Shown: positions 13,337 to 22,920, counted from the stretch's first letter. The stretch is 58,246 nucleotides of DNA from Blastocatellia bacterium (GCA_019695185.1 JAIBAN010000049.1:1-58246), one strand, 5' to 3'. Notes: a model not told the origin generated them from the letters alone. Program-made: numbers and translations.

Positions 13337-14044
13337 ATGAAGAAGACCCCGTTGTTGTTGAGTGGATGTTTGTCATTGGCTTTGCTTGCAAGTGCATGTG
13401 GCGGCGCACCCCCAGCCGCTCCGGCGAATCCGACTCCGGCCAAACCGGCTACACCGGCCAAACCGGCTGCGAAACCGGCCCCGAAACCGGCCAAACCGCC
13501 GGCAGATAAACCGAAAAAAGAACAACCGAAGGAACTGAAAGTCCCGGTTCCGGCTGACTGGGAAACCTATTGGGATGATGCCAAAGGATATGAGTTCAGC
13601 GTTCCCGCCGGGACCACGGCGGAATGGGAAACCCATAACGGGGTTGACTGGTTCGTCGGTAAAGCTCCGGCTCCGTCGGATTGCAAAATCGTCGTGGTTG
13701 CATTCAAGGACCGCAAAGCTTCCCTGGAAGATTTAGCCAAACTGGCGAAGGATATTTGCGTTGAAGCAGGCGACAAGGATGTCAATCTCGGAGCCTTGAA
13801 AGAGATTTCCAACGACTATGCCATTGCTGATGGCGAAGGAACCGACGAAGGCAAGAAATACAAAATGCGGGTTCTGGCAGCCACTGACGTGACTGATAAT
13901 TACATCGTGATTATCTGGACGGATGCAGAAAAATTTGAAGCCAACAAGCAGATCACAGATGCCATTATTGGCAGCTTCCAAATGTACAGCGGTGGCTTCA
14001 GCGGCGAAAGTGGCGATGTGAAGTCGGAAACCGGCACCAAATAA
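13337..14044 (+). CDS. Lipoprotein, tandem paralog 1
   Basis: The product has 235 residues. The ATG at 13337 has GAGAGGA 6 nt upstream and opens a lipoprotein signal peptide (MKKTPLLLSG, hydrophobic core, LASAC|GG). A Pro/Ala/Lys-rich linker of about 50 residues (PAKPA-type repeats) follows, as if to span the periplasm or peptidoglycan. A globular domain of about 150 residues begins VPVPADWETYWDDAKGYEFS and ends ATDVTDNYIVIIW, then IGSFQMYSGG. The next gene has the same architecture and the same opening and closing motifs. The function is unknown. A surface or outer-membrane location is inferred from the lipobox. Confidence 0.85.
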   Translation: MKKTPLLLSGCLSLALLASACGGAPPAAPANPTPAKPATPAKPAAKPAPKPAKPPADKPKKEQPKELKVPVPADWETYWDDAKGYEFSVPAGTTAEWETHNGVDWFVGKAPAPSDCKIVVVAFKDRKASLEDLAKLAKDICVEAGDKDVNLGALKEISNDYAIADGEGTDEGKKYKMRVLAATDVTDNYIVIIWTDAEKFEANKQITDAIIGSFQMYSGGFSGESGDVKSETGTK

Positions 14045-14354
14045 GCCTGTTTTGAACCAACAGATTCATGCAGGGATTGACCACTTGGCCAAAAACCTGC
14101 ACAGAGCGAACCCCGTTCCGGTTGTCTCCCTCCGAAACGGGGTTCGTTTTTGAGGATTGGGCTTCTGAACATGCAGCCGGAATAATCCACACCCATCCAA
14201 GCGGTGAAAAATGAGGGAACTGATGGTTTTTCTTTTGCAGGAATTCGTCTAAAGTTGAACACCCAACAGCAAAACCCCTGAAACAAATTCTAACCGTTCA
14301 CCCAACAGCTACGGCTGTTCACTCCGTTTCATCCTTACTGTTTAAGGAGCTTCT
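14045..14354. other. Intergenic region between lipoprotein paralogs
   Basis: This 310-bp stretch holds a terminator at 14107-14151 and a small hairpin AACAGC (14304-14309) with GCTGTT (14314-14319) upstream of the second gene. AAGGAG just before 14355 is the ribosome binding site. No gene is seen. The terminator implies that the second lipoprotein has its own promoter, which is not recognisable by eye. Confidence 0.5.
14107..14151 (+). terminator. Terminator after lipoprotein 1
   Basis: A 15-bp stem, 14107-14121 with 14132-14146, has a single mismatch and is followed by five T residues. It is a strong intrinsic terminator. Confidence 0.9.
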
Positions 14355-15020
14355 ATGAAAAAGAATCTGTTTGTGACCACCGTTTTTACGGCTTTGGTCT
14401 TTGCCCTGAGTGCGTGTGGTTCCGCACCTCCTGCCGCCCCTGCTGCCCCTGCCAAACCGGCACCGACAACACCTGCCGAACCCAAAAAAGAGTCGCCCAA
14501 ACCACCGGCAAACACAAAAACCATAGCGATTCCAAAGGAAAAACAAGTTCCGGTCCCTACCGATTGGACCACCCATTACGATGAAGTCAAAGGGTATCAG
14601 TTTCAATTGCCTTCGGATGCCAAAACCAACAATCAAACTGTGGATGGGGTTGACATATTTTTTGCGACTCTCGAAAAACCGTCTGAAGTCGGTGTTTTGG
14701 TATTGGCCTGGAAAGACAAAAAGCTGACCAAAGAGGATTTGCTGACGGCAGCCAAAAATGTTCTGAAGGAAATGGGTGAAACCCTCGAAACCGGTTCGGT
14801 GACGGAATTGAACCCGGATTATTCACTGGCTGAAGGAACCACCGTTGATAAAGACGGAAAGAAATCAAAGGTCAAGGTTTTGGTCGCCACTGACGTGACC
14901 GACAACTATATTTTGATCGCCGGAACGGATGAGGACAAATACAAAGCCAATGAGGCAATTATTGATGCCATCTGGGGCAGCTTCGCCATGTACAGTGGCG
15001 GAGCCAGTGGCCAAAGCTAA
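14355..15020 (+). CDS. Lipoprotein, tandem paralog 2
   Basis: The product has 221 residues. The signal peptide MKKNLFVTTVF leads to the lipobox ALSAC|GS, then a Pro/Ala/Lys-rich linker. The globular domain opens VPVPTDWTTHYDEVKGYQF and closes ATDVTDNYILIAGTDEDKY, then GSFAMYSGG. The matching order of lipobox, linker, entry motif and exit motif makes this a diverged duplicate of the preceding gene. The central part differs clearly, so the duplication is not recent. The function is unknown. Confidence 0.85.
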   Translation: MKKNLFVTTVFTALVFALSACGSAPPAAPAAPAKPAPTTPAEPKKESPKPPANTKTIAIPKEKQVPVPTDWTTHYDEVKGYQFQLPSDAKTNNQTVDGVDIFFATLEKPSEVGVLVLAWKDKKLTKEDLLTAAKNVLKEMGETLETGSVTELNPDYSLAEGTTVDKDGKKSKVKVLVATDVTDNYILIAGTDEDKYKANEAIIDAIWGSFAMYSGGASGQS

Positions 15021-15104
15021 CCAGCCGGAAAAAAGTGGTCGATTGTCAGCGGAAGCAGGTTGCAAGGCTGCTTCTGACCAGGAAACCCAGTTTTTGCGGA
15101 GATC

Positions 15105-15152
15105 AAAAAAGGCAAGCCGGCGCAGGATTGCGCGGGGTTGCCTTCTTTTTTT
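15105..15152 (+). terminator. Terminator before aroC
   Basis: A run of A, then GGCAA (15111-15115) with TTGCC (15138-15142) and an inner GCGC (15120-15123) with GCGC (15130-15133), is followed by a long T run. The A-rich and T-rich flanks also pair, so it may act in both directions. Confidence 0.85.
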
Positions 15153-15211
15153 GAGACGCTCTTTGGTATAAAGAATTTTTGCTCAAAAGGAATCATTTTT
15201 GCGAGGTGGCC

Positions 15212-16405
15212 ATGTTTCATTTCTCGACTGCCGGGGAGTCCCACGGCAGGGCATTGGTAACAATTGTGGAAGGACTGCCAGCCGGGCTTCCGATTCAGGC
15301 CGAGGTCATCAACCATCAACTGTGGCGCAGACAACAGGGGTACGGACGAGGCGGGCGGATGAAAATCGAATCTGATGCAGCGGAAATCCTTACGGGAGTG
15401 CGGCATGGGGTGGCAATCGGCTCGCCGGTCACGCTTTTGATTGCCAACCGTGATTTTGCCAACTGGCAAACCGTGATGGCTTCCCAGCCACTGCCGGAAT
15501 GGGATGCTATTGCGGATGATCCAAAGAAATCGCGCAAACTGAAACGCCCGCGTCCAGGACATGCTGATTTGCCCGGCGGGGTCAAGTACGATACCCGCGA
15601 CCTGCGGGATATTCTGGAACGCGCCAGTGCCCGTGAAACCGCTGCCCGCGTGGCGGCGGGCACGCTGGCCCGGATGCTGCTGCAGGAGTTCGGCATTGAA
15701 ATCGTCAGTCATGTCACGATGCTGGGCGGCGTGCCGACGGACAACCAGTTGAACGGTGCAGCATGGGAGACAATTGCCGCCATTCAGGACAACACCGGGA
15801 TGCGTTGCATTGAGCCGGAACTGGAACAACAAATGATCGAAGCTGTGGACTTGGCACGGGAACGCGGTGACACCTTGGGCGGAACTTTTGAAGTTGTGGT
15901 GCGAGGGTTGCCGGTCGGATTGGGTTCGCATACTCAATGGTCGGCCAAGCTGGATGGCCGATTGGCCCAGGCCATCATGTCCATTCAGGCGGTGAAAGCC
16001 GTGGAAATTGGAAACGGAGTGGAAAATTCCCGCCTGCCCGGCTCGCAGGTTCACGATGAAATTGGGTACAATCAAAATTTAGGACAGTTTTCACATCCGA
16101 CCAACCGGGCCGGCGGTCTGGAAGGCGGCATTACCAACGGCGAGGAACTGCGCTTGTGCGGGTATCTGAAACCTATTGCCACGCTGCGAAAACCCCTGGT
16201 CAGTGTTGATATTGATACAAAGGAAACGGTGGCGGCAGCCTTTGAACGTTCCGATGTCACGGCGGTTCCGGCTGCCGGGGTGATTGCCGAAGCGATGACG
16301 GCGGTTGTGCTGGCAAGCGCCATGCGTGAAAAATTTGGAGGGGATTCGCTTCGTGAAATGAAACGGAATTTTGCCACCTATCAGGAACAAATTGCCTCGT
16401 ACTAA
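15212..16405 (+). CDS. aroC: Chorismate synthase
   Basis: The product has 397 residues. It converts 5-enolpyruvylshikimate-3-phosphate to chorismate, the last step of the shikimate pathway, using reduced FMN. The start at 15212 has GAGG nearby and gives the conserved N-terminus [20 protein letters not shown]. An upstream TTG in frame is less likely. Other family motifs are [28 protein letters not shown] and [14 protein letters not shown]. It stands alone, without other aro genes nearby. def follows 33 bp after the stop, so the two may be co-transcribed. Confidence 0.97.
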   Translation: MFHFSTAGESHGRALVTIVEGLPAGLPIQAEVINHQLWRRQQGYGRGGRMKIESDAAEILTGVRHGVAIGSPVTLLIANRDFANWQTVMASQPLPEWDAIADDPKKSRKLKRPRPGHADLPGGVKYDTRDLRDILERASARETAARVAAGTLARMLLQEFGIEIVSHVTMLGGVPTDNQLNGAAWETIAAIQDNTGMRCIEPELEQQMIEAVDLARERGDTLGGTFEVVVRGLPVGLGSHTQWSAKLDGRLAQAIMSIQAVKAVEIGNGVENSRLPGSQVHDEIGYNQNLGQFSHPTNRAGGLEGGITNGEELRLCGYLKPIATLRKPLVSVDIDTKETVAAAFERSDVTAVPAAGVIAEAMTAVVLASAMREKFGGDSLREMKRNFATYQEQIASY

Positions 16406-16438
16406 AAGGAAAGAGTGATTTTTGAAGGAGTTACAACC

Positions 16439-16942
16439 ATGAAGCTGCAAATTGTGAAATATGGCGACCCGATATTGACCAAAAGAGCCGAGCCGGTGAC
16501 GGAATTTGACGAGAAGCTAAAGGAGTTGGTCGAAAACATGTTTGAAACCATGTATGAGGCTCCGGGTGTTGGACTGGCTGCTCCGCAGGTCGGGGTTTCA
16601 AAACGATTGTTTGTCATGGACTGTTCAAAAGATAAGAGCCGCCAGTTTGCATTTATCAATCCGGTGATTCTAACCACAGAAGGGAAGCAAAAAGGTGATG
16701 AAGGCTGTTTGAGCTTTCCGGGAATCTACTTTGGGGTGGAACGGGCTGAACGGCTGGTGGTCCGGGCACAGGATGTTGAAGGCAAAACCTTTGAACTGGA
16801 CTTGGTTGAACTTGAAGCCCGTTGTGTCGCCCATGAAACTGACCACCTTGACGGAGAACTGTTCATCAGCAAAGTGGGGCCGTTAAAACGGGAGATGGTC
16901 ATGGGGAAAATTCGCAAGCTGGTCAAAAGTGGAAAGTGGTAA
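16439..16942 (+). CDS. def: Peptide deformylase
   Basis: The product has 167 residues. It removes the formyl group from the N-terminal Met of nascent proteins. All three family motifs are present: motif 1 GVGLAAPQVG, motif 2 EGCLSFPG (metal-binding Cys) and motif 3 HETDHLDG (HExxH-type, here with Thr at the first x). The ATG at 16439 follows GAAGGAG by about 8 nt, which favours it over an in-frame GTG at 16415. It follows aroC closely. Confidence 0.96.
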   Translation: MKLQIVKYGDPILTKRAEPVTEFDEKLKELVENMFETMYEAPGVGLAAPQVGVSKRLFVMDCSKDKSRQFAFINPVILTTEGKQKGDEGCLSFPGIYFGVERAERLVVRAQDVEGKTFELDLVELEARCVAHETDHLDGELFISKVGPLKREMVMGKIRKLVKSGKW

Positions 16943-17140
16943 CTTCTTTATTCAGAGCCGGAAACAATCCACTCGCGGAAACTGGAAAAAACAGCAATGG
17001 CAAATCGCAGGCGGATAGGGTTTAATATCTTGCACGATTTGCCATTTGTACTTTTTTGGCAAACTTTCCTGCCAACCTCACGCTCCAATCAACTCAATCC
17101 AGAACGTGCATTTTTTCTTTTCCCTGGAAAGGGAGTCGCC

Positions 17141-18445
17141 ATGAGACGAACCTTGATTCTGATTCCTTTGGTATGGGTGGCTTTGTCTGCGGTTTCCTTC
17201 GGACAACGGCAAGCCTATCAGATTCCTCCGGTTGAAACCGACCCGCAAATCAATGTCCGCCTGGAGCCGCATTACGTTGCGGTCAATCCTGCGATGCCAA
17301 GCCGCAATCAGTTGTTTGTCTTTTTTCCCGGAACCGATGCCAATCCGGCTTTTTATAAGTTGATTGTCAACCATGCAGCCGATTTGGGGTTTCATGCGGT
17401 TGGACTGAATTACCCGAATAGTGAGGCCGCCAACGATGTTTGTGGCGGAGCGAACGACGACCTGGATTGTTATGGCAAGGTACGACTGGAAGTGCTGGAT
17501 GGAACGGACCGCTCTCCCCTGGTAACGGTTGACCGCCCCAATTCGATTGAAAACCGGCTGGTAAAGCTGCTGATGTATTTGCATAACCGCTTTCCCAACG
17601 ACGGCTGGGGGCAGTTTCTTGATTCGAATCAGGCAATCAAATGGCCTTCGCTGGTGGTTTCGGGGCATTCGCAGGGAGGCGGTCACGCCGGTATCATTGG
17701 CCGATACCACCCGGTGGCACGGGTGGTGATGTTTGCTGCGATGGATTTCAATGTGCGCACCCTGAGCCCCGCCAACTGGATTGCAAAGCCGGAACTGACC
17801 CCCAATGCCACCCCTCCGGACCGGTTTTTCGGTTTTTCCCACCAACGTGATGAGCGCATCAATTTCCAGATTTTAACGGGAAAAGTGTGGCCGGCCTATG
17901 GGCTGTCAGTCTTTGGAACGGTAGTCAATGTTGATACGATGGCAGCTCCATTTGCTGAAAGCCATACCCTGACATCGAACCTGGAAAGCCAGAATTCTCA
18001 AGTACCGCTTGTGAACCCATACCATTCAATAGTGGTGGTGGATGCGGGAACTCCCAAGCTGGCTGACGGAACCCCCCGGTTTGCACCGGTTTGGACTTAC
18101 CTGCTGACCGGGGCGACGGAATCAGTCCGGGATATGGAAAGCCCGGTTGTTTCCAACATTGAGTTGTCACGAACCAAAGTCAAACCCCGCAAAGATCCGA
18201 CGCTGGTCATCAGTTGGCGTGCCCGCGACAACCTGGGAATCATTCGCCAGGACCTGACGTTTGCGGCGGATGGCGTCAACTTTGTTGTCCCGGTGGTGGC
18301 CGGATTACCCCAGAACATCCAATTGATCACTTGGCGGGTTCCTGTGACCGTGCCGAAAACAACCAACGGACGGGTAAAAATCCTGGCGGTTGATGCTGCC
18401 GGAAACAGCGGGGAGGCAATTTCCATCCCAATTACCATCAAGTGA
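17141..18445 (+). CDS. Secreted alpha/beta-hydrolase-like protein
   Basis: The product has 434 residues. The ATG at 17141 follows GGAAAGGGAG and opens a Sec signal peptide (MRRTLILIPLVWVALSAVSF, cleavage near GQ). The alpha/beta-hydrolase core carries FVFFPGTDANP (oxyanion-side loop) and the nucleophile elbow SGHSQGGGHAG. The C-terminal third (after TESVRDMESPVV) looks like a beta-sandwich domain with regular SWRARDNLG-type strands. A periplasmic or extracellular esterase/lipase role is likely, with unknown substrate. Similar proteins are often annotated only as hydrolase. Confidence 0.75.
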   Translation: MRRTLILIPLVWVALSAVSFGQRQAYQIPPVETDPQINVRLEPHYVAVNPAMPSRNQLFVFFPGTDANPAFYKLIVNHAADLGFHAVGLNYPNSEAANDVCGGANDDLDCYGKVRLEVLDGTDRSPLVTVDRPNSIENRLVKLLMYLHNRFPNDGWGQFLDSNQAIKWPSLVVSGHSQGGGHAGIIGRYHPVARVVMFAAMDFNVRTLSPANWIAKPELTPNATPPDRFFGFSHQRDERINFQILTGKVWPAYGLSVFGTVVNVDTMAAPFAESHTLTSNLESQNSQVPLVNPYHSIVVVDAGTPKLADGTPRFAPVWTYLLTGATESVRDMESPVVSNIELSRTKVKPRKDPTLVISWRARDNLGIIRQDLTFAADGVNFVVPVVAGLPQNIQLITWRVPVTVPKTTNGRVKILAVDAAGNSGEAISIPITIK

Positions 18446-18597
18446 AAAACAGGACCCGTAAAAAAATGGAAAGGAAGGTGTTTCTCAATTCATGGGTGAA
18501 ACATTTGGGGAGGCTGTCTCGTTTGGCTGCGGCGTGAAGACGAAGTGCTTCGCCCCTCGTCGAATCCGAAAGACCCAAAGGAGCTTTGCACCTGCCT

Positions 18598-19251
18598 ATG
18601 AAAAAGATGGATACCAACAAGTATGACGTTTTACTGCGCGTCCGCGAATTTTGCACCGCCCATAACATCACGTCCAACACTGCCGGACGCGATCTTTATC
18701 AAAAACTCTCCACCCTTTTGAACGATGTCAGTTCATTGAAACTTACGCAAACCAAAGGTCGCCTGCTTTCCAACGAAAGTGCCACCCGGAAGGAAGTGCT
18801 GTGTGAAGTGCTTCGGCAGGATTTGACCGCCATTGCCCGCACCGCTCGTACTCTTGGTTTACCAGCCGGACGCTTTAACCTGCCTGAGCACAAATCAGAC
18901 CGGGCGCTGGTTGATTGTGCCCGCTCTTTCTACACTGAAGCCCAGCCTTTATTTTGCAGTTTTGTGAAGTCCGGATTGAAGCAGGATTTTTTAGACATAC
19001 TGGCCACGCATTTGATTGAATTTGAAGCTGTGCTGGGGCAACAGCGATTTGGCAAAACCACCCGTGTGGTTGCCACGGCCGGAATTTTTTACTCAATGGA
19101 CCGAAGCCGGGAAATTCTGAATCGCCTGGATGACTTGGTTCACAATATGTTTGCCGGAAACCCGGCGGTGCTGGCCAGTTGGCTCAAAACCAAAGGGACT
19201 GAAAGTTTCCCGGCGGTTTCGGCTGAACCCCAACTGGCCCCGGCAGCCTAA
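18598..19251 (+). CDS. Conserved helical protein, FC-motif family (long form)
   Basis: The product has 217 residues of unknown function. It is almost entirely predicted helix without a signal peptide or membrane segment. The N-terminal VLLRVREFCTAHNI and C-terminal ILNRLDDLVHNMFAGNPAVL segments resemble VQDFC and LVLNRMDTVIQNAYG of the 109-residue protein at 40723. That one appears to be the same family without the middle of about 100 residues. GGAG lies upstream and a TTG at 18586 is an alternative start. A strong terminator follows, so it is probably monocistronic. Confidence 0.7.
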   Translation: MKKMDTNKYDVLLRVREFCTAHNITSNTAGRDLYQKLSTLLNDVSSLKLTQTKGRLLSNESATRKEVLCEVLRQDLTAIARTARTLGLPAGRFNLPEHKSDRALVDCARSFYTEAQPLFCSFVKSGLKQDFLDILATHLIEFEAVLGQQRFGKTTRVVATAGIFYSMDRSREILNRLDDLVHNMFAGNPAVLASWLKTKGTESFPAVSAEPQLAPAA

Positions 19252-19300
19252 AATCAGTACGCCCTCCATCTTTTTACAATTAACGAAGTCTTCCAACTTA

Positions 19301-19340
19301 AACCGCTGCGAAATGCTACAATTGCTTCGCAGCGGTTTTT
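19301..19340 (+). terminator. Terminator after the 18.6-kb gene
   Basis: A perfect 12-bp stem, 19301-19312 with 19326-19337, is followed by T residues. It lies between two same-strand genes and separates their transcription. Confidence 0.85.
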
Positions 19341-19377
19341 GCTTTTCCTTAAAAAAATAGTTCCGGAGGTGAAGGAA

Positions 19378-19878
19378 ATGCCTTGGAAGGTGGTTGAACG
19401 GCGGATTGGCAGGGCCGGCAGCCTCAAGCAGCGCACTGCCCGCCAACGTGAATGGGACCAACGTTATGGAGAAGGCTTATGGACAGTTGGTTATGTCGTT
19501 GAAGGCGAATTCATCACGCAGGAAAACGCCTTGGAAACCATTTACTATCGGAGTTATGAGGTTCACTTCGCCACGCATCCGGCAGATTTGACGGAACTGA
19601 TTCAGACCGCCAAACGACTGCGCAACCCCCATGCCGAAGCCACCACTGGTGTTGACCTCCAGGTTCCGGCCATTCTTGACTACCTGAAACGAAACAATCT
19701 GACCCTGGGTGGGGTGGAAGTCGTGGATATTGGCACCTGGCATGGTCAGGCTTCCCATCCCCTCAGCGTTCGGCTCAGTCCTTTGCATATCAAAGCAGTG
19801 GGAAATCCAAAAATGACGCTGGAACAATTCTGGCAGGAGCGGAAGTGTCTGGCTGTGTGGGAAGACAACGAAACATGA
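19378..19878 (+). CDS. Hypothetical protein, 166 residues
   Basis: The ATG at 19378 follows CCGGAGG by 8 nt. No family is recognised. The protein is soluble, without a signal peptide. It is charged at the N-terminus (ERRIGRAGSLKQRTARQREW) and then shows mixed alpha/beta character with several Trp and His residues (DIGTWHGQASHP). The next gene starts 21 bp after its stop with its own strong ribosome binding site, so a two-gene transcript is likely. Confidence 0.65.
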   Translation: MPWKVVERRIGRAGSLKQRTARQREWDQRYGEGLWTVGYVVEGEFITQENALETIYYRSYEVHFATHPADLTELIQTAKRLRNPHAEATTGVDLQVPAILDYLKRNNLTLGGVEVVDIGTWHGQASHPLSVRLSPLHIKAVGNPKMTLEQFWQERKCLAVWEDNET

Positions 19879-19899
19879 AACGAGGGAAAGGAGGTTCGT

Positions 19900-20223
19900 A
19901 TGGATGGGGGAACCATCGGTCTGATGGGTGGAATTGCCGGTTCAATACTGGGTTTGGCGGGCGGTGCAATTGGCACCTACTTCAGCATTAAGCGAACAAA
20001 TACCCCTCGTGAACGGGCTTTTGTGATTCGGTGTGCGATGGTGACGTGGATTTTTTTGGTCTTGTTTTTGGTTGGGCTTTTTCTGTTGCCGGTATCCTGG
20101 AAGTGGATGATATGGCTTCCCTATGCAATTTTTCTGCCGGTGGGGATTCGGTTTATGAACCGTAGACAAATGCAAATCCAGGCTGAAGAGGCTGACTCAA
20201 GGCGGGCGCGACCAGTTGGGTAA
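19900..20223 (+). CDS. Small membrane protein, 107 residues
   Basis: A strong AAAGGAGG precedes the ATG. The N-terminus is a Gly/Ala/Ile-rich hydrophobic helix (GLMGGIAGSILGLAGGAIG). A basic loop follows, then two more hydrophobic helices (about residues 49-68 and 70-85). The C-terminus is charged and cytoplasmic. The function is unknown. It is probably co-transcribed with the preceding soluble protein. Confidence 0.65.
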   Translation: MDGGTIGLMGGIAGSILGLAGGAIGTYFSIKRTNTPRERAFVIRCAMVTWIFLVLFLVGLFLLPVSWKWMIWLPYAIFLPVGIRFMNRRQMQIQAEEADSRRARPVG

Positions 20224-20351
20224 AACCTGTCTGACTGTGATTTTCCGGAAAATCCGCCAAAAAGTTTTCTAGGATGGGCAAAGGGCTTGTGCTAAGATGC
20301 GGCACAGATAAACGCTCATCCAAATTCATTCCAGGGCTTCACACACATTCA

Positions 20352-21608
20352 ATGGATAAGTTTCGCATTATCGGGAAGCGACCGCTGGAGGGTCGTGTCC
20401 GTGTCAGCGGAGCCAAAAACGCGGCGCTCCCCTGTATGGCGGCTGCGTTACTCACCTCCGAAACCGTTATTTTACATAATCTTCCGTATGTTCGTGACAT
20501 CATCACCATGCGCCGCCTGATTGAGGATATGGGTGGTTTGGTTCTGATGCCGGAGCAACGGACTCTGAAAATCAAGGCAGACCCAATTCAGTTCTTTGAA
20601 GCACCTTATGAGTTGGTCAAAACCATGCGGGCCTCGGTCCTGGCATTAGGGCCATTGGTTGCCCGGTTTGGACAGGCCAGCGTCAGTTTGCCCGGAGGTT
20701 GTGCCATTGGGCAGCGCCCGATTGATTTTCACTTGATGGGGTTGACCAAACTTGGTGCCAAAATCGAGCTGGTTGGCGGCAATGTGGTGGCCAAAGCGGA
20801 CCGGTTGCAGGGGGCGGACGTATACTTCGATCAGGTAACAGTCACTGGTACCGAAAATCTGATGATGGCCGCAGCTCTGGCCAAAGGGCGAACGGTGCTC
20901 CATAACGCTGCCAGTGAACCCGAAGTGGTTGACTTGGCGGTTTTGCTCAATCGTATGGGCGCACGAATTATGGGAGCCGGGACTGCAACGATGACTATCG
21001 AAGGCGTGGAGCGGTTGAACGGTGCCGAACACACCATCATTCCGGATCGGATTGAGACGGGAACGCTGTTGGCTGCTGCTGCTGCCACCAAAGGAAATCT
21101 GGAAATCACGGATTGCTGTCCGGACCATCTGACTGCGGTCATAGACAAATTCCGGGAAACCGGGCTCATGATTGAACAAATCAGCGATGTGGCGTTACGG
21201 GTGGAGTATGCACCGTTGAATGCTGCTGATATTACCACACAACCATTTCCGGCTTTTCCAACCGATATGCAGGCGCAGTATCTGGCGGTTATGACCCAGG
21301 CGGAAGGTTCGGCGGTGGTGACGGAAACAATTTTCGAAAATCGTTTCATGCACGTCAGCGAGATGCTGCGCATGGGAGCGCATATTACACTGCGGGGAAA
21401 TCAGGCCATTGTGCGCGGCCATTCACAACTGACCGGAGCCAATATCCAGGCGTCCGATTTGCGAGCCAGCGCTTCGCTCGTTTTGGCAGGATTGGCCGCC
21501 GAGGGTGAGACGGTCATTGATCGGGTCTATCACATTGATCGCGGGTATGAGCGCATTGAAGAAAAACTGCGGTCATTAGGTGCACAAATGGAACGATTTC
21601 GGGGCTAA
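20352..21608 (+). CDS. murA: UDP-N-acetylglucosamine 1-carboxyvinyltransferase
   Basis: The product has 418 residues, the normal length. MurA transfers enolpyruvate from PEP to UDP-GlcNAc, the first committed step of peptidoglycan synthesis. The ATG at 20352 gives the conserved start MDKFRIIGKRPLEGRVRVSG. Active-site K22 and N23 (GAKNAALP) and the catalytic Cys C117 (LPGGCAIGQRP) are present. The Cys predicts fosfomycin sensitivity of this enzyme. No clear ribosome binding site precedes the ATG. Confidence 0.97.
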   Translation: MDKFRIIGKRPLEGRVRVSGAKNAALPCMAAALLTSETVILHNLPYVRDIITMRRLIEDMGGLVLMPEQRTLKIKADPIQFFEAPYELVKTMRASVLALGPLVARFGQASVSLPGGCAIGQRPIDFHLMGLTKLGAKIELVGGNVVAKADRLQGADVYFDQVTVTGTENLMMAAALAKGRTVLHNAASEPEVVDLAVLLNRMGARIMGAGTATMTIEGVERLNGAEHTIIPDRIETGTLLAAAAATKGNLEITDCCPDHLTAVIDKFRETGLMIEQISDVALRVEYAPLNAADITTQPFPAFPTDMQAQYLAVMTQAEGSAVVTETIFENRFMHVSEMLRMGAHITLRGNQAIVRGHSQLTGANIQASDLRASASLVLAGLAAEGETVIDRVYHIDRGYERIEEKLRSLGAQMERFRG

Positions 21609-21709
21609 AACAAGTGGTGTGGTCAAGTGTTCACTGTGCTCGGCCATCATGCTTGGGTGCGAACACCGCCTTTTGGGCGGGACAACAAAAACATTAAGGA
21701 CAATCATTC

Positions 21710-22060
21710 ATGGCAGAAAATGACAACATTTTTCTGAAAATCACTCGGGGGGAAATTCCGGCTGACATTGTTTACCAGGACGAACGCTGTATTGCTTTTC
21801 GTGACATCAATCCCCAAGCTCCGGTACATATCCTGGTGATTCCGCGGGAAGCATTGGAATCACTCAACGACGCCTCGCAAAGCGATGAAGGTTTATTGGG
21901 ACATTTGCTACGGGTGGTTTCGAAAGTTGCCAACAAAGTTGGAATTGCCGAAAAAGGATACCGGGTGGTGATCAACACAGGCCAAGATGGCGGACAGACT
22001 GTTTCCCATCTGCACCTGCACCTCTTGGGCGGACGCGATATGACTTGGCCACCCGGCTAA
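21710..22060 (+). CDS. HIT family nucleotide hydrolase
   Basis: The product has 116 residues, the usual length of bacterial HIT proteins of the Hint/HinT branch. It has the His triad HLHLHLL at residues 100-104 and the upstream QAPVHILVIP and GQDGGQTVSH segments. Family members hydrolyse nucleoside phosphoramidates. It lies 101 bp after murA. A hairpin of GGGTTCTG-like repeats starts a few bases after its stop. Confidence 0.93.
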   Translation: MAENDNIFLKITRGEIPADIVYQDERCIAFRDINPQAPVHILVIPREALESLNDASQSDEGLLGHLLRVVSKVANKVGIAEKGYRVVINTGQDGGQTVSHLHLHLLGGRDMTWPPG

Positions 22061-22063
22061 AAT

Positions 22064-22150
22064 CCAGGTTCTGGGTTCTGGGTTTTGAATTTTGAATGGA
22101 AAAACATTGGAATATTAAGACTCAAGACCCAAAACCCCAAACTCAAAACT
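22064..22150. repeat. GGGTTCTG/TTTTGAA heptamer-like hairpin
   Basis: Degenerate seven-base units at 22064-22098 (GGTTCTG, then TTTTGAA) face inverted partners at 22117-22150 (CTCAAGA, CCCAAAA, CTCAAAA). The right arm ends 6 bases before the response regulator start. Confidence 0.7.
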
Positions 22151-22156
22151 GCAAAG

Positions 22157-22831
22157 ATGAGAGTTTTGATCGTTGAAGATGAACCAAAATTGGCAGCCTT
22201 GCTCAGGCGGGCATGTGAAGAAGAAGGAATGGCCGTTGATGTGGTGGGGGATGGGGCCGATGGTTTATGGGAAGCGACTGAGACGCCGTATGATGTGATC
22301 GTGCTTGATGTCATGCTGCCGGGAATGGATGGATTGACGGTCTGCCGGGAATTGCGCAAAAAGAAAGTTCAAACCCCAATTCTGATGCTGACAGCCCGTG
22401 ATGACATTGACGCCAAGGTTCAAGGGCTAGATGCAGGAGCGGATGATTACCTGACTAAACCATTTGCTTTTGCCGAATTATTGGCCCGCATTCGGGCCTT
22501 GATTCGGAGAAACCGCCCGGCAATTTCAACTGTATTACAGGCTGGGGATTTGGTTCTTGATCCGATAACACGCCGGGTGACTCGCGCTGGTAAGGAAATC
22601 GCACTCACGGCCAAGGAGTTTGCCCTGCTTGAGTGTTTCCTGGCGCATCCTAATCAGGTTCTTTCCCGGACGGTTCTTTCTGAAAAAGTCTGGGATATGT
22701 CATTTGATACCTTTACCAATGTCATTGATGTGTATGTCAATTATCTGCGCAACAAAATTGACCGTGATTTTGAGCCGAAGTTATTGCATACAGTGCGCGG
22801 GGCCGGGTATGTGCTGCGCACGCCAGGTTAA
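22157..22831 (+). CDS. OmpR-family response regulator
   Basis: The product has 224 residues. It has a receiver domain with the acidic pair ED, phosphoacceptor D51 (VIVLDVMLPGMDG), T79 and K101 (LTKPF). A winged-helix DNA-binding domain follows (LTAKEFALLECFLAHPNQV, then NVIDVYVNYLRNKID and VRGAGYVL). The pattern fits the CusR/QseB-like branch. No histidine kinase is adjacent, so it is an orphan by position. The start is just after a repeat hairpin and a second array begins at its TAA. Confidence 0.93.
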   Translation: MRVLIVEDEPKLAALLRRACEEEGMAVDVVGDGADGLWEATETPYDVIVLDVMLPGMDGLTVCRELRKKKVQTPILMLTARDDIDAKVQGLDAGADDYLTKPFAFAELLARIRALIRRNRPAISTVLQAGDLVLDPITRRVTRAGKEIALTAKEFALLECFLAHPNQVLSRTVLSEKVWDMSFDTFTNVIDVYVNYLRNKIDRDFEPKLLHTVRGAGYVLRTPG

Positions 22832-22920
22832 TTGAGAATTGAGAATCCAAAGTGCGGGATTTTCATTTGAAAATTCGTTTCTTATCCGCAAAATTCTCAA
22901 TTCTCAATTCTCAATTCTCA
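22829..22920. repeat. GAATTGA heptamer hairpin after the response regulator
   Basis: The left arm TTAATTGAGAATTGAGAAT begins at the stop codon TAA (22829-22831). The right arm of tandem AATTCTC units covers 22892-22920. The arms are almost perfectly complementary. Confidence 0.9.
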
